Origin: JAWXVD01 sp044425705
GTDB taxonomy: Bacteria > Bacillota > Clostridia > Lachnospirales > Lachnospiraceae
Direction: 5' to 3'
NCBI GenBank assembly: GCA_044425705.1
Contig: JAWXVD010000172.1
Coordinates: 1 to 5,871, forward strand
DNA: 5,871 bases
Position 1 is the first letter of the stretch. Each line of letters starts with the position of its first letter. Positions 1 through 5,699 of the stretch are shown here, piece by piece. The position numbers and the translations under genes are program-made. Under the pieces are notes generated by a model. That model was not told the DNA's origin. It saw only the letters and a list, made by a program, of their open reading frames with translations, and made no database searches.

Positions 1-130
1 AAAATCATTATTTTAAAAAATAGAAGATGAATATGATACCATTGTGGCTGATACTGCATATCATGAATATCTAAAAAATGATAAGCAAGTTCGCCCCATT
101 GAAGAATTATGGGAGGAACTCGACTTATGA
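1..130 (+). pseudogene. RelB/RHH-type antitoxin, C-terminal part, apparently frameshifted, cut by window edge
   Basis: From base 20 the frame ending at TGA 128-130 reads IEDEYDTIVADTAYHEYLK and then closes in RPIEELWEELDL. This pattern (an E-D-acidic helix, an A-x-x-E-Y stretch and a final LEE-like helix) is typical of the C-terminal, toxin-wrapping part of RelB-like ribbon-helix-helix antitoxins in Clostridia. Upstream, this frame meets TAA at 14-16. The best continuation lies in another frame: bases 3-20 read NHYFKK and would run directly into IEDEYD if the A-run at 15-20 had seven A's instead of six. As written, that frame stops at TAG 21-23. The N-terminal DNA-binding part lies outside the window. 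The stop overlaps the toxin start as ATGA (127-130), the usual layout of an antitoxin-toxin operon. Family assignment rests on the tail only. The break could be a real mutation, a homopolymer sequencing error or, less likely, slippage. Confidence 0.6.
111..116 (+). promoter_or_regulatory. Shine-Dalgarno site of the toxin gene
   Basis: GGGAGG sits 10 nt before the ATG at 127 and inside the last codons of the antitoxin frame. It decides the toxin start: an upstream in-frame ATG at 109 overlaps this site and has no RBS of its own. Placement inside the antitoxin gene suggests translational coupling. Confidence 0.75.
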
Positions 131-396
131 TATATCATGTATATACAACCACTAGATTTGATAAAGAATTCAAGAAATTGGATCATTATACCAAACGTAT
201 GGTCAAATCATGGATTGAGAAAAACTTAGTCGGATGTGAAAACCCTCGTATACACGGAAAATCACTGACCGCTAATTTCAGCGGGCAATGGCGCTATCGA
301 ATTGGTGATTATCGTTTACTTTGCCTGATTGAAGATGACAAATTGATTATCACAGCATTAAACATTGGACATAGATGCGAAATATATAAACATTGA
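127..396 (+). CDS. RelE/ParE-family type II toxin (mRNA interferase-like)
   Basis: The 89-residue product has the size and pattern of RelE/YoeB-superfamily toxins, which are usually ribosome-dependent mRNA nucleases held inactive by a RelB-like antitoxin. An N-terminal strand (MIYHVYTTT) leads into a basic helical region with F-D-K-E-F-K-K-L at 11-18. A central R41-I-H-G-K45 segment follows, then the core strands WRYRIGDYRLLCLIED (55-70) and LIITALNIGHRCEIY (73-87). Basic and aromatic residues Lys45, Arg58, Arg63, Arg83 and Tyr87 fall where RelE-type toxins carry RNA-binding and catalytic residues; Arg63 and Tyr87 match the conserved YR and terminal Y positions. Start at 127 is chosen from the RBS at 111-116 and the ATGA overlap with the antitoxin. 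The frame is intact, in contrast to its partner. Family membership is secure; the actual target and activity (RelE-like RNase versus ParE-like gyrase poison) cannot be told from sequence alone. Confidence 0.9.
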   Translation: MIYHVYTTTRFDKEFKKLDHYTKRMVKSWIEKNLVGCENPRIHGKSLTANFSGQWRYRIGDYRLLCLIEDDKLIITALNIGHRCEIYKH

Positions 397-429
397 AATT
401 TTTTCATTTCTTTTTATCTGCATATCTTC

Positions 430-458
430 TTGCAAATTCTCTATAGTGGCAGTATAAT
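430..458 (+). promoter_or_regulatory. Predicted sigma-A promoter
   Basis: TTGCAA (430-435) and a perfect TATAAT (453-458) are separated by 17 bp. Transcription would start near 465, immediately at the palindrome at 464-475, and reach the RBS at 501-506. The promoter appears to have belonged to the ATPase gene of which only the first codons remain. It now points into the 3' end of the oppositely transcribed ABC gene. Confidence 0.7.
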
Positions 459-479
459 TTATCTAATCTAGATTATACT
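451..479. repeat. Nested palindromes overlapping the promoter (candidate operator)
   Basis: AGTATAAT (451-458) is the exact reverse complement of ATTATACT (472-479). Between them and overlapping the right arm is a perfect 12-bp palindrome, TAATCTAGATTA (464-475). The left arm contains the -10 box and the inner palindrome covers the expected transcription start. A dimeric repressor bound here would block the promoter. A transcript hairpin is possible but AT-rich and has no following T-run, so it is not a convincing terminator. No regulator for it is encoded in the window. Confidence 0.5.
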
Positions 480-500
480 AATCGTAATTATATAAATTAT

Positions 501-506
501 AGGAGG
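501..506 (+). promoter_or_regulatory. Strong Shine-Dalgarno site of the orphan ATPase start
   Basis: AGGAGG is followed after 11 nt by ATG at 518. A consensus RBS downstream of a consensus promoter indicates that a real, well-expressed gene once started here. Confidence 0.7.
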
Positions 507-517
507 GAATCTTTATT

Positions 518-550
518 ATGTTTATAGGACGCGAACAAGAATTGAGTTTT
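518..550 (+). pseudogene. 5' remnant of an AAA-type ATPase gene (MFIGREQELS...)
   Basis: The reading frame opens with MFIGREQELSF. F-(I/V)-G-R-E-x-E-L is the stereotyped N-terminus of bacterial and archaeal ATP-binding proteins of the ATPase_2/DUF234 type, in which a Walker A GRRRxGKT-like motif normally follows about 15-25 residues later. Here nothing of that follows. After about codon 11 the frame reads antisense through the ABC gene tail and stops at TAA 665-667 (49 codons, unrelated sequence after the first ten). Promoter, palindrome, RBS and start codon are preserved, so this looks like a 5' gene end left at a rearrangement breakpoint near base 548-555. The identification rests on about ten residues plus the perfect expression signals. 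A chance match is possible but less likely. Confidence 0.5.
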
Positions 551-2387
551 CCCCATGCAACTGATCAAAAAACGCTTCTTGCTCTTGCTCTTCCCATTGT
601 CCTGTATACAATTCGTAGTAATGACCTTGCTTTTTCAATAGTTGTCTATGATTCCCTTGCTCTATAATCTTTCCATTTTCCACTACTAATATAATATCAG
701 CGTTTTTTACTGTAGATAAACGATGGGCAATGATAAAGCTAGTTCTGTTTTCCATCAAGTTGAAGGTCATAGAATTGATTAACTGCTCCGTATGGGTATC
801 CACACTGCTAGTAGCTTCATCCATAACAAAAATCTTGCCATCTGCTAAAATTGCTCTTGCAATACTGACTAATTGCTTTTGTCCTGTGGAAAGTTTATCT
901 CCACCTTGTCCCACTTCTGTCTGATACCCCTTGGGCAATTTTTTGATAAAGGTATGGGCTTGTGCTTTTTTTGCACTTTCTATCACTTCTTCCATGGTAG
1001 CATCCGCTTTTGCATAACGTATATTCTCTTCTATGGTGCCGCTAAATAAATGTGGTGCTTGCAATACATAGCTAAGATTATGCTGCAGCCACAACAAGCT
1101 TCGCTTTCTATAATCTACTCCATCAATTAAAATTTCACCACTAGTTGGTTCGAAAAATCGACAAACCAAGTTCACAAGGGTACTTTTTCCCGCTCCCGTA
1201 TGCCCCACTATCGCCACTGTTGTTCCCGCTTTAATGGTTAGATTAAAATGTTCCAATACATATATTTCGCTATCTGGATATCGAAAAGATACGTCTTTAA
1301 ATTCAATGTCGCCCTTTAACTCTTCCCAATTTTCTGTTTTCGCTTCATAAATACTACCATACTTTTGCATTACGTCTGCTGCATCTTGTACCAATGGTGC
1401 CGTAGCAAATAATTCATTGATACGTTCTACATTGGCTTGAGCTGAAATCACAAAACTGACTGATTTGATTGTCTGTTCGATAGGGTTAATCATAAGAAAG
1501 GCATAACTTACAAAAACTGCAAGCTCCCCCACTTGCAATTGTTGAGCAAACACAAGACTAGAACCGAATCCCAAAATAATAGCCACAATCACCCCATTAA
1601 AACACATGATTAAGGGATAAAAAATACTCTCTAATCCCTTATATTTCAGTCCTTCTTCTTTTAAACAATGATTTTTATCGCGAAACTCTCCAACAACCTT
1701 ATCTTTAATATTTAATTCTTTGACAGTCCCTAGCCCCATAATATTTTCATTATAAGAGGCTGTCACTTCACTATTTCTTTCTCTCACCTTCCTGTTTTGC
1801 TTCAACATTTTCATTTGAAAATAATTCACGCAAACATACATGACTGGCACCACCATTGCCACCCCAATGGATAAGCGAACATTTAAAAGTAGCATATTGA
1901 TAATGGCAAAACAAACATAGAAAATATTATAGGTTAAAGCCGCCATATGCCAAGAAAACACCATCCCCATTTTTTCCGTATCTGACATAATTCTCGCCAT
2001 AATAGCACCCACTGGCGTATTGTTAAAATATTCTATGGAAAGCTCTTGTACATGATTAAATAAATGAAAACGAATATCTTTCTCAACTCCAATTTCCGTC
2101 TTCATAGCACTTTTAGAATAATAAACCGTCCCTATACATTGAATGAATGCAATTATTGTAAATCCAACAGCAAATCCCATCATACCTTCTGTAGTTTTGG
2201 GTTCAACAAAATTGGAGATGGCATATCCTGTTAAAACCGGATAAAGGGCTTGAATAAATGAAGTAAACACACTGCAAAACAAAAGTAACATAATCGTTTT
2301 TTTATAAGATGGCAAAAAGTGAATGATACTTTTCCATTGTTTCATATTTAATTTAAGGGGTAAATTTTCAATTTCTTGCATCGCCAT
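522..2387 (-). CDS. ABC exporter subunit with consensus catalytic site (heterodimer half)
   Basis: This is a 621-residue half-transporter: an exporter-type membrane domain with about six helices (roughly residues 30-55, 70-92, 150-170, 173-190, 257-280, 288-310), then a nucleotide-binding domain. Motifs: A-loop Tyr370 in FRYPD, Walker A GHTGAGKST 395-403, Q-loop Gln443, signature LSTGQ 499-503 (not LSGGQ), Walker B VMDEA with Asp523 and Glu524, D-loop SSVD, and switch His555 in IIAHR. Catalytic Glu and His are present, so it supplies the Walker face of the hydrolytic site, while its altered signature faces the partner's degenerate site. The start at ATG 2387 is preferred because GAAAAGG lies 6 nt upstream; TTG 2402, ATG 2393 and ATG 2381 are alternatives. 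It overlaps the upstream subunit gene by 20 nt, implying coupled translation. The last 20 or so residues, ending ...GENSILVRVL, read antisense through the ATPase remnant, so the C-terminus is probably not native. It is likely a multidrug or peptide exporter; the substrate is unknown. Confidence 0.93.
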   Translation of the reverse strand: MAMQEIENLPLKLNMKQWKSIIHFLPSYKKTIMLLLFCSVFTSFIQALYPVLTGYAISNFVEPKTTEGMMGFAVGFTIIAFIQCIGTVYYSKSAMKTEIGVEKDIRFHLFNHVQELSIEYFNNTPVGAIMARIMSDTEKMGMVFSWHMAALTYNIFYVCFAIINMLLLNVRLSIGVAMVVPVMYVCVNYFQMKMLKQNRKVRERNSEVTASYNENIMGLGTVKELNIKDKVVGEFRDKNHCLKEEGLKYKGLESIFYPLIMCFNGVIVAIILGFGSSLVFAQQLQVGELAVFVSYAFLMINPIEQTIKSVSFVISAQANVERINELFATAPLVQDAADVMQKYGSIYEAKTENWEELKGDIEFKDVSFRYPDSEIYVLEHFNLTIKAGTTVAIVGHTGAGKSTLVNLVCRFFEPTSGEILIDGVDYRKRSLLWLQHNLSYVLQAPHLFSGTIEENIRYAKADATMEEVIESAKKAQAHTFIKKLPKGYQTEVGQGGDKLSTGQKQLVSIARAILADGKIFVMDEATSSVDTHTEQLINSMTFNLMENRTSFIIAHRLSTVKNADIILVVENGKIIEQGNHRQLLKKQGHYYELYTGQWEEQEQEAFFDQLHGENSILVRVL

Positions 2388-4188
2388 ATCCATCCTTTTC
2401 AAGTTTCGTCTTCTCTATAATCTCTTGTTGAATTCTCACAATACTTGCGTAAATCCCCCCTTGCATAGCCAATTCTTCGTGAGTTCCCTGTTCTACAATT
2501 CTTCCTTCATCTAAGACCAAAATTTTATCCGATTGCATCAAAGTATTAACACGCTGTGAAATAATAAAGGTTGTAATCTGATCCGTATGATGCTTTAATT
2601 GTGTACGGATATTACTATCTGTGATGGCATCCACCGCCGATAAACTATCATCAAAACAAAGAATCTTCGCTCCCGTATACAAGGTTCTTGCAATGGCAAC
2701 TCTTTGCTTTTGTCCCCCAGATATGGTAACACCTTTTTCCCCGATGACGGTATCATATCCTTGTGTAAATTCCATGACTGCGTTATGAATACAAGCAACT
2801 TTACTAACCTGCTTCACTTTATCCATATCAATTTCCTTGGTAGCGATAGCAATATTTTCCGCAATGGTTCTACTAAATAAGAATGGCTCTTGCAATACCA
2901 CCCCTAACTGATTTCTCAAAGAAGAAAGATTAATTTCCTGGATATCCACCCCATCTATGGTAATACGTCCGCTTTTTGGCTCATAAAATCTTGCTAACAA
3001 AGCAAGTATCACACTTTTTCCACTTCCCGAAGAACCCAGAAGCGCAACAGTTTCTCCATGCCCAATGGTAAAGGAAAGATCCTCTAATACTGGCACATCA
3101 TCAAACTCAAAATATACATGTTCAAAAGCGATGTCTCCTTTAAAAGAAAAAGAAATTCCCGCTTCATCATCTTCATTATCAATCTCATAGATTTCATTGA
3201 CACGTTCCAAGGCTACACTGGCTTTTCCCATATTGCTAACAATTCTTCCAATAGAAACAATAGGCCATGACAGCATACCATTATACACAGAAAAAGAGAT
3301 AATATCCCCTGCCGAAATTTGTCCATTTACTGCCAAAACAGTCCCTACCAGCAACACCAATAAAGTCTGTAAAATAGGAAACAGTTCACAACTAGATTCG
3401 TACCATGCCAAAAAATTTCCTACTTTGATCCACAATCCTGAATACGTTTCATTGATCTTCGCAAATTCATCTCTTTCGTATTTTTGTTTTCCAAAAGCAC
3501 GAACCACCCTTGGCGCCGATAAATTTTCTTGTACTCTAGACTGTAATCTTCCTTCTGCTTCATCTGCCAATAAAAATTTCTTTTGAATAAACCCATAAGT
3601 TACTACCGAATAAATAGAAATCAAAGGTACTGTTACAAAAGATACAAGCGCTAAAACTCCAGAAATAGAAAACATAAACCAATAGGCAATGATCAATTTA
3701 GAAATAACTCTCAGCAAATCCGTGGCTTCTACCGCAAAAGAAGTCACTTGATCAATATCTTTGGAGCACCTTTGCATAATGTCACCTGTTTGCACATTTT
3801 TAAAATACCCAAAGTATCCTCCTTGTAAACGCTCAAAGATACTTTGCCTCATGCGATACCCAATGCCTTCACTTAGATGTTTGGCACCCTTTAAACGCAA
3901 ATGCTCACAACCTGCATTTAATAAAATAATCCCTAAAAAAACTAATACAATGACAGAAATATTTTCTCGAAAATACTCTCTTCCACCTAAGCATTCTATA
4001 AAATCCACCACAAGTTGTGGCAATTCAAAAGGATCCTCTCCTATAATACTATCTACTGTAACACCAATTAATTTAGGGCTTAAAAAATTAAAAAAAGAAC
4101 CTAAGGTAATAAACACCATAGCCATAAGAAAATATCGCATGCTACCTCTACATTGCTCTTTCAAAAAAATTAAACTGTTTTTTTTCAT
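2368..4188 (-). CDS. ABC exporter subunit with degenerate catalytic site (heterodimer half)
   Basis: The 606-residue half-transporter has exporter-type membrane helices at about residues 18-48, 78-95, 158-198, 268-290 and 293-315, then a nucleotide-binding domain. Motifs: Walker A GSSGSGKS 385-392, Q-loop Gln433, signature ISGGQ 489-493, Walker B ILCFDD with Asp513, and D-loop SAVD. The catalytic Glu after Walker B is replaced by Asp514 (DDSLS instead of DEATS) and the switch His by Gln545 (IISQR instead of IIAHR). These two replacements define the degenerate-site subunit of heterodimeric exporters such as TM287, BmrC and LmrC. Its good signature completes the partner's hydrolytic site. A roughly 27-residue acidic loop between the first two helices (about 49-76) is external. 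ATG 4188 is preferred; GTG 4191 is an alternative, and the RBS is weak (AGAAAG about 4202-4207). The gene begins 17 nt after the reductase stop and overlaps the next ABC gene, so the three are probably cotranscribed. Confidence 0.93.
   Translation of the reverse strand: MKKNSLIFLKEQCRGSMRYFLMAMVFITLGSFFNFLSPKLIGVTVDSIIGEDPFELPQLVVDFIECLGGREYFRENISVIVLVFLGIILLNAGCEHLRLKGAKHLSEGIGYRMRQSIFERLQGGYFGYFKNVQTGDIMQRCSKDIDQVTSFAVEATDLLRVISKLIIAYWFMFSISGVLALVSFVTVPLISIYSVVTYGFIQKKFLLADEAEGRLQSRVQENLSAPRVVRAFGKQKYERDEFAKINETYSGLWIKVGNFLAWYESSCELFPILQTLLVLLVGTVLAVNGQISAGDIISFSVYNGMLSWPIVSIGRIVSNMGKASVALERVNEIYEIDNEDDEAGISFSFKGDIAFEHVYFEFDDVPVLEDLSFTIGHGETVALLGSSGSGKSVILALLARFYEPKSGRITIDGVDIQEINLSSLRNQLGVVLQEPFLFSRTIAENIAIATKEIDMDKVKQVSKVACIHNAVMEFTQGYDTVIGEKGVTISGGQKQRVAIARTLYTGAKILCFDDSLSAVDAITDSNIRTQLKHHTDQITTFIISQRVNTLMQSDKILVLDEGRIVEQGTHEELAMQGGIYASIVRIQQEIIEKTKLEKDGYGDARN
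2394..2400 (-). promoter_or_regulatory. Shine-Dalgarno site deciding the second ABC start
   Basis: GAAAAGG on the minus strand lies 6 nt before ATG 2387-2385 and directly abuts ATG 2393, which is too close. The site is inside the 3' end of the upstream ABC gene. This supports a start at 2387 rather than the longer TTG start at 2402. Confidence 0.5.
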
Positions 4189-4205
4189 CACTGACCATAA
4201 TCTTT

Positions 4206-5123
4206 CTAACTCAAATTATTCTTTAATTGTTCCATAGAAGACATCCCTGTAACCACAATTCCATCTAATTCATTATCGGTAATATATGACAATGATAATG
4301 TTTCTGGTAATATCCCTGTTTCTTCACTTTTCTTTTTTAATTTTTCTAACCTATACAGATTTTCTTCGCATATAAAACTTTGCAATTTAGGTGATAAATT
4401 TTCCACACCATTTGCAATCGCCTTTACCATAAATCCCTTTGCCTGGGATGAAAACGCCATAACTGGTATTTTCAATTCTTGGTACATCGCATATTCTTCA
4501 TCATTCATGCACACTAAGCTAGAATCTCCCAATAACTCCGGTGTCACAAGCGCGTAACTCCATTGAATTTGAGAAACTGTAATTTGAATTTTATTAGTTT
4601 TCTTTGCATATTCATTGGCCGCCTTGATTCTATTAGCCTTCCAGTTAGACGCACCAAAAGCCTTTATTTTTCCTGATTTTGCCAATTTATCCATAATGTC
4701 TATAATCTGTTCTACAGGTACCGATTCATCATCTCGATGCAAGAAATAAATATCAATATACGAAGTTCCTAAGCATGATAAACTCATTTCCAAATCAGCG
4801 TTGATTGCATCTTCATTCATTCTAGATATCGACATCGTCTCTATGCCTGGATGTCCACCTTTTGTAACAACAATAATATCCTCTCTATTCCCTCTAGCTT
4901 TCATCCAACTTCCCAATGTTTTTTCACTAGCCGATGCACCACCTGGCAACCAATCTGCATATACTCTTGCTGTATCAAATGTATTACCACCTACCGATAC
5001 ATAATAGTCCAACATTTCAAAAGATAATTCCTTTGGAATTGCGGATCCCATCATAGAAACTCCCAGTACTGTTTTTGCAACTTTAATGGATTCTTGATAT
5101 CCTTTTATATTTGTATAGCGCAT
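4206..5123 (-). CDS. Aldo/keto reductase family oxidoreductase
   Basis: The 305-residue soluble NAD(P)H-dependent carbonyl reductase has a TIM-barrel fold. The AKR tetrad is complete: Asp50 and Tyr55 in NTFDTARVYADW, Lys88 in IIVVTKGG, and His129 in IYFLHRDD. Other family marks are GxSNW at 157-161 (GASNW), SQIQWS at 184-189, and the late cofactor-loop segment VVTGMSSMEQLKNNL (290-304), where bacterial AKRs usually read GxxxxEQLxxN. Start at 5123 is fixed by the AAAGGGGG RBS 7 nt upstream; an ATG at 5144 is in frame but precedes that site. The protein stops at NNLS, about 15-25 residues earlier than many relatives, which carry one more short C-terminal segment, so a slightly truncated tail is possible. 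It lies 17 nt upstream of the ABC pair on the same strand, suggesting one operon. It may act on a compound related to the exporter's substrate, or be a general aldehyde-detoxifying enzyme; the sequence does not say which. Confidence 0.92.
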   Translation of the reverse strand: MRYTNIKGYQESIKVAKTVLGVSMMGSAIPKELSFEMLDYYVSVGGNTFDTARVYADWLPGGASASEKTLGSWMKARGNREDIIVVTKGGHPGIETMSISRMNEDAINADLEMSLSCLGTSYIDIYFLHRDDESVPVEQIIDIMDKLAKSGKIKAFGASNWKANRIKAANEYAKKTNKIQITVSQIQWSYALVTPELLGDSSLVCMNDEEYAMYQELKIPVMAFSSQAKGFMVKAIANGVENLSPKLQSFICEENLYRLEKLKKKSEETGILPETLSLSYITDNELDGIVVTGMSSMEQLKNNLS

Positions 5124-5130
5124 GTTGTAT

Positions 5131-5138
5131 CCCCCTTT
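5131..5138 (-). promoter_or_regulatory. Shine-Dalgarno site of the aldo/keto reductase
   Basis: AAAGGGGG on the minus strand, 7 nt before ATG 5123-5121, is the strongest G-run near this start. It rules in the shorter protein over the start at 5144. Confidence 0.75.
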
Positions 5139-5154
5139 AGACATGATTAACTTA

Positions 5155-5180
5155 GCATCTTTCTTTATGTAAGTAGATGC
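5155..5180 (-). repeat. Short inverted repeat between the HEPN gene and the reductase
   Basis: GCATCT and AGATGC (5155-5160 and 5175-5180) form a 6-bp stem around a 14-nt loop that can pair three further bases. No T-run follows on the minus strand, so it is at best a weak attenuator or mRNA-stabilising hairpin. It lies in the 72-nt gap between the HEPN stop and the reductase start. I see no clear separate promoter for the reductase here, so readthrough from 5700 onward is possible. Confidence 0.25.
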
Positions 5181-5195
5181 ATTTTGATGAAAATA

Positions 5196-5576
5196 TTATT
5201 CCTCTAACGCTTTTAACAGCATCTCAAACATTTTCACATATAATTGTTTTGTTTTTTCTACAATATCCATAGCAATTGCTTGATTATAAGCATGGGCAAC
5301 ATTATTTCTAGAGCCAAGTGCTTCTAACCACAATTCTTCTTCATCAATGATACCTGCCTGATATGCCAGTTTAATAATCATTCTAGGAGATCCTGTTTTC
5401 GCTGTATCAAATCCATCATATTCTAATCGCTCTTTCATAGCTTTCCAACCTTGTTCGAAACATATTTCATAAAGAGCGACCATTCCCGTTAATACAATAT
5501 TGTTATACGGTTCTTCATATTCATAGATCTCTTGCAAATTCTTGTATGACTTTTTAAAGTTATCAAGCTTTTTCAT
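5196..5576 (-). CDS. HI0074/HepT-like HEPN protein (nucleotidyltransferase substrate-binding partner)
   Basis: This 126-residue, all-helical protein belongs to the nucleotidyltransferase substrate-binding family (HI0074 type, a HEPN relative). Recognisable family stretches are the N-terminal KKLDNFKKSYKNLQE, the LTGMVALYEICFEQGWKAMKE helix (29-49), the AKTGSPRMIIKLAYQAGIID region (59-78), and EELWLEALGSRNNVAHAYN (80-98). The last contains R90-N-N-V-A-H95-A-Y97, matching the RX4HXY motif of HepT-type HEPN toxins: Arg and His are the RNase residues, and the Tyr is the site modified by the MntA nucleotidyltransferase in the characterised HepT-MntA system. Whether HI0074-type members are toxic is less well established than for true HepT. 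It starts at ATG 5576, where ATGA overlaps the TGA of the truncated nucleotidyltransferase frame. GAGGTGA lies 9 nt upstream. Length and motifs look intact, while the partner gene is broken. Confidence 0.9.
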   Translation of the reverse strand: MKKLDNFKKSYKNLQEIYEYEEPYNNIVLTGMVALYEICFEQGWKAMKERLEYDGFDTAKTGSPRMIIKLAYQAGIIDEEELWLEALGSRNNVAHAYNQAIAMDIVEKTKQLYVKMFEMLLKALEE

Positions 5577-5698
5577 ATAATATAGTCACCTCTTGCTCTT
5601 GAACCAAACAAAAGTACTTTTTCGATATTATTTTCTTTCGCCAATTGTATAATTTCATCCCATACACTAGTTTTTATACCATACTTTTTTATACTCAT
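5563..5698 (-). pseudogene. Minimal nucleotidyltransferase (HI0073/MntA-like), internally deleted
   Basis: From ATG 5698 the frame reads MSIKKYGIKTSVWDEIIQLA, continues through NNIEKVLLFGSRARGDY, and stops at TGA 5573-5575: 41 residues. FGSRARGDY is the nucleotide-binding Gly-Ser motif of minimal nucleotidyltransferases, which normally run to about 95-115 residues and need a downstream Asp-x-Asp (SDIDLA-like) for metal binding. That motif and the rest of the fold are missing. A second frame just before the HEPN start reads LYEKA and stops at TGA 5563-5565. This looks like the native C-terminus of the same gene, normally overlapping the HEPN start. The remnant is thus a 5' part and a 3' tip joined out of frame near 5578-5584, with roughly 50-60 codons lost. 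Catalysis should be impossible. Its own RBS, GAGG, lies 7 nt before the start. A naturally short variant is unlikely given the missing Asp motif. Confidence 0.8.
5586..5592 (-). promoter_or_regulatory. Shine-Dalgarno-like site ahead of the HEPN gene, apparently brought there by deletion
   Basis: GAGGTGA on the minus strand is fully complementary to the 16S anti-SD and lies 9 nt before ATG 5576. It is also the coding sequence for the Arg-Gly-Asp of the GSRARGD motif in the nucleotidyltransferase frame. In an intact gene this motif would lie some 200 bp upstream of the HEPN start, so its present spacing is probably a by-product of the deletion. Confidence 0.55.
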
Positions 5699-5699
5699 G

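Noticed and set aside
11..23. Programmed -1 ribosomal frameshift site in the antitoxin (TTTTAAAAAAT)
   Set aside because: In the required zero frame the P-site codon would have to re-pair AAA on TAA, which does not fit the usual X-XXY-YYZ heptamer. A6 is also short for transcriptional slippage. A mutation or a base-calling error is simpler.
109..126. Longer toxin start at ATG 109
   Set aside because: It lies within the RBS region of ATG 127 and has no RBS of its own, and the extra six residues do not fit the family's usual N-terminal strand.
394..418. Terminator after the toxin gene
   Set aside because: GAAAT and ATTTC flank a T-rich loop, but the stem is only five AT-rich pairs; it is too weak to call.
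3761..4237. Plus-strand open frame of 158 codons opposite the ABC gene
   Set aside because: It is entirely antisense to a well-supported ABC membrane domain; its Cys-, Pro- and Lys-rich product resembles no family and it has no RBS. The same holds for plus-strand frames at 730-924, 2323-2514, 3197-3586 and 4801-5004, and the minus-strand frame at 2595-2798.
5155..5180. Rho-independent terminator after the HEPN gene
   Set aside because: The 6-bp stem has a long loop and no T-run follows on the transcribed strand; it is kept only as a low-confidence repeat.
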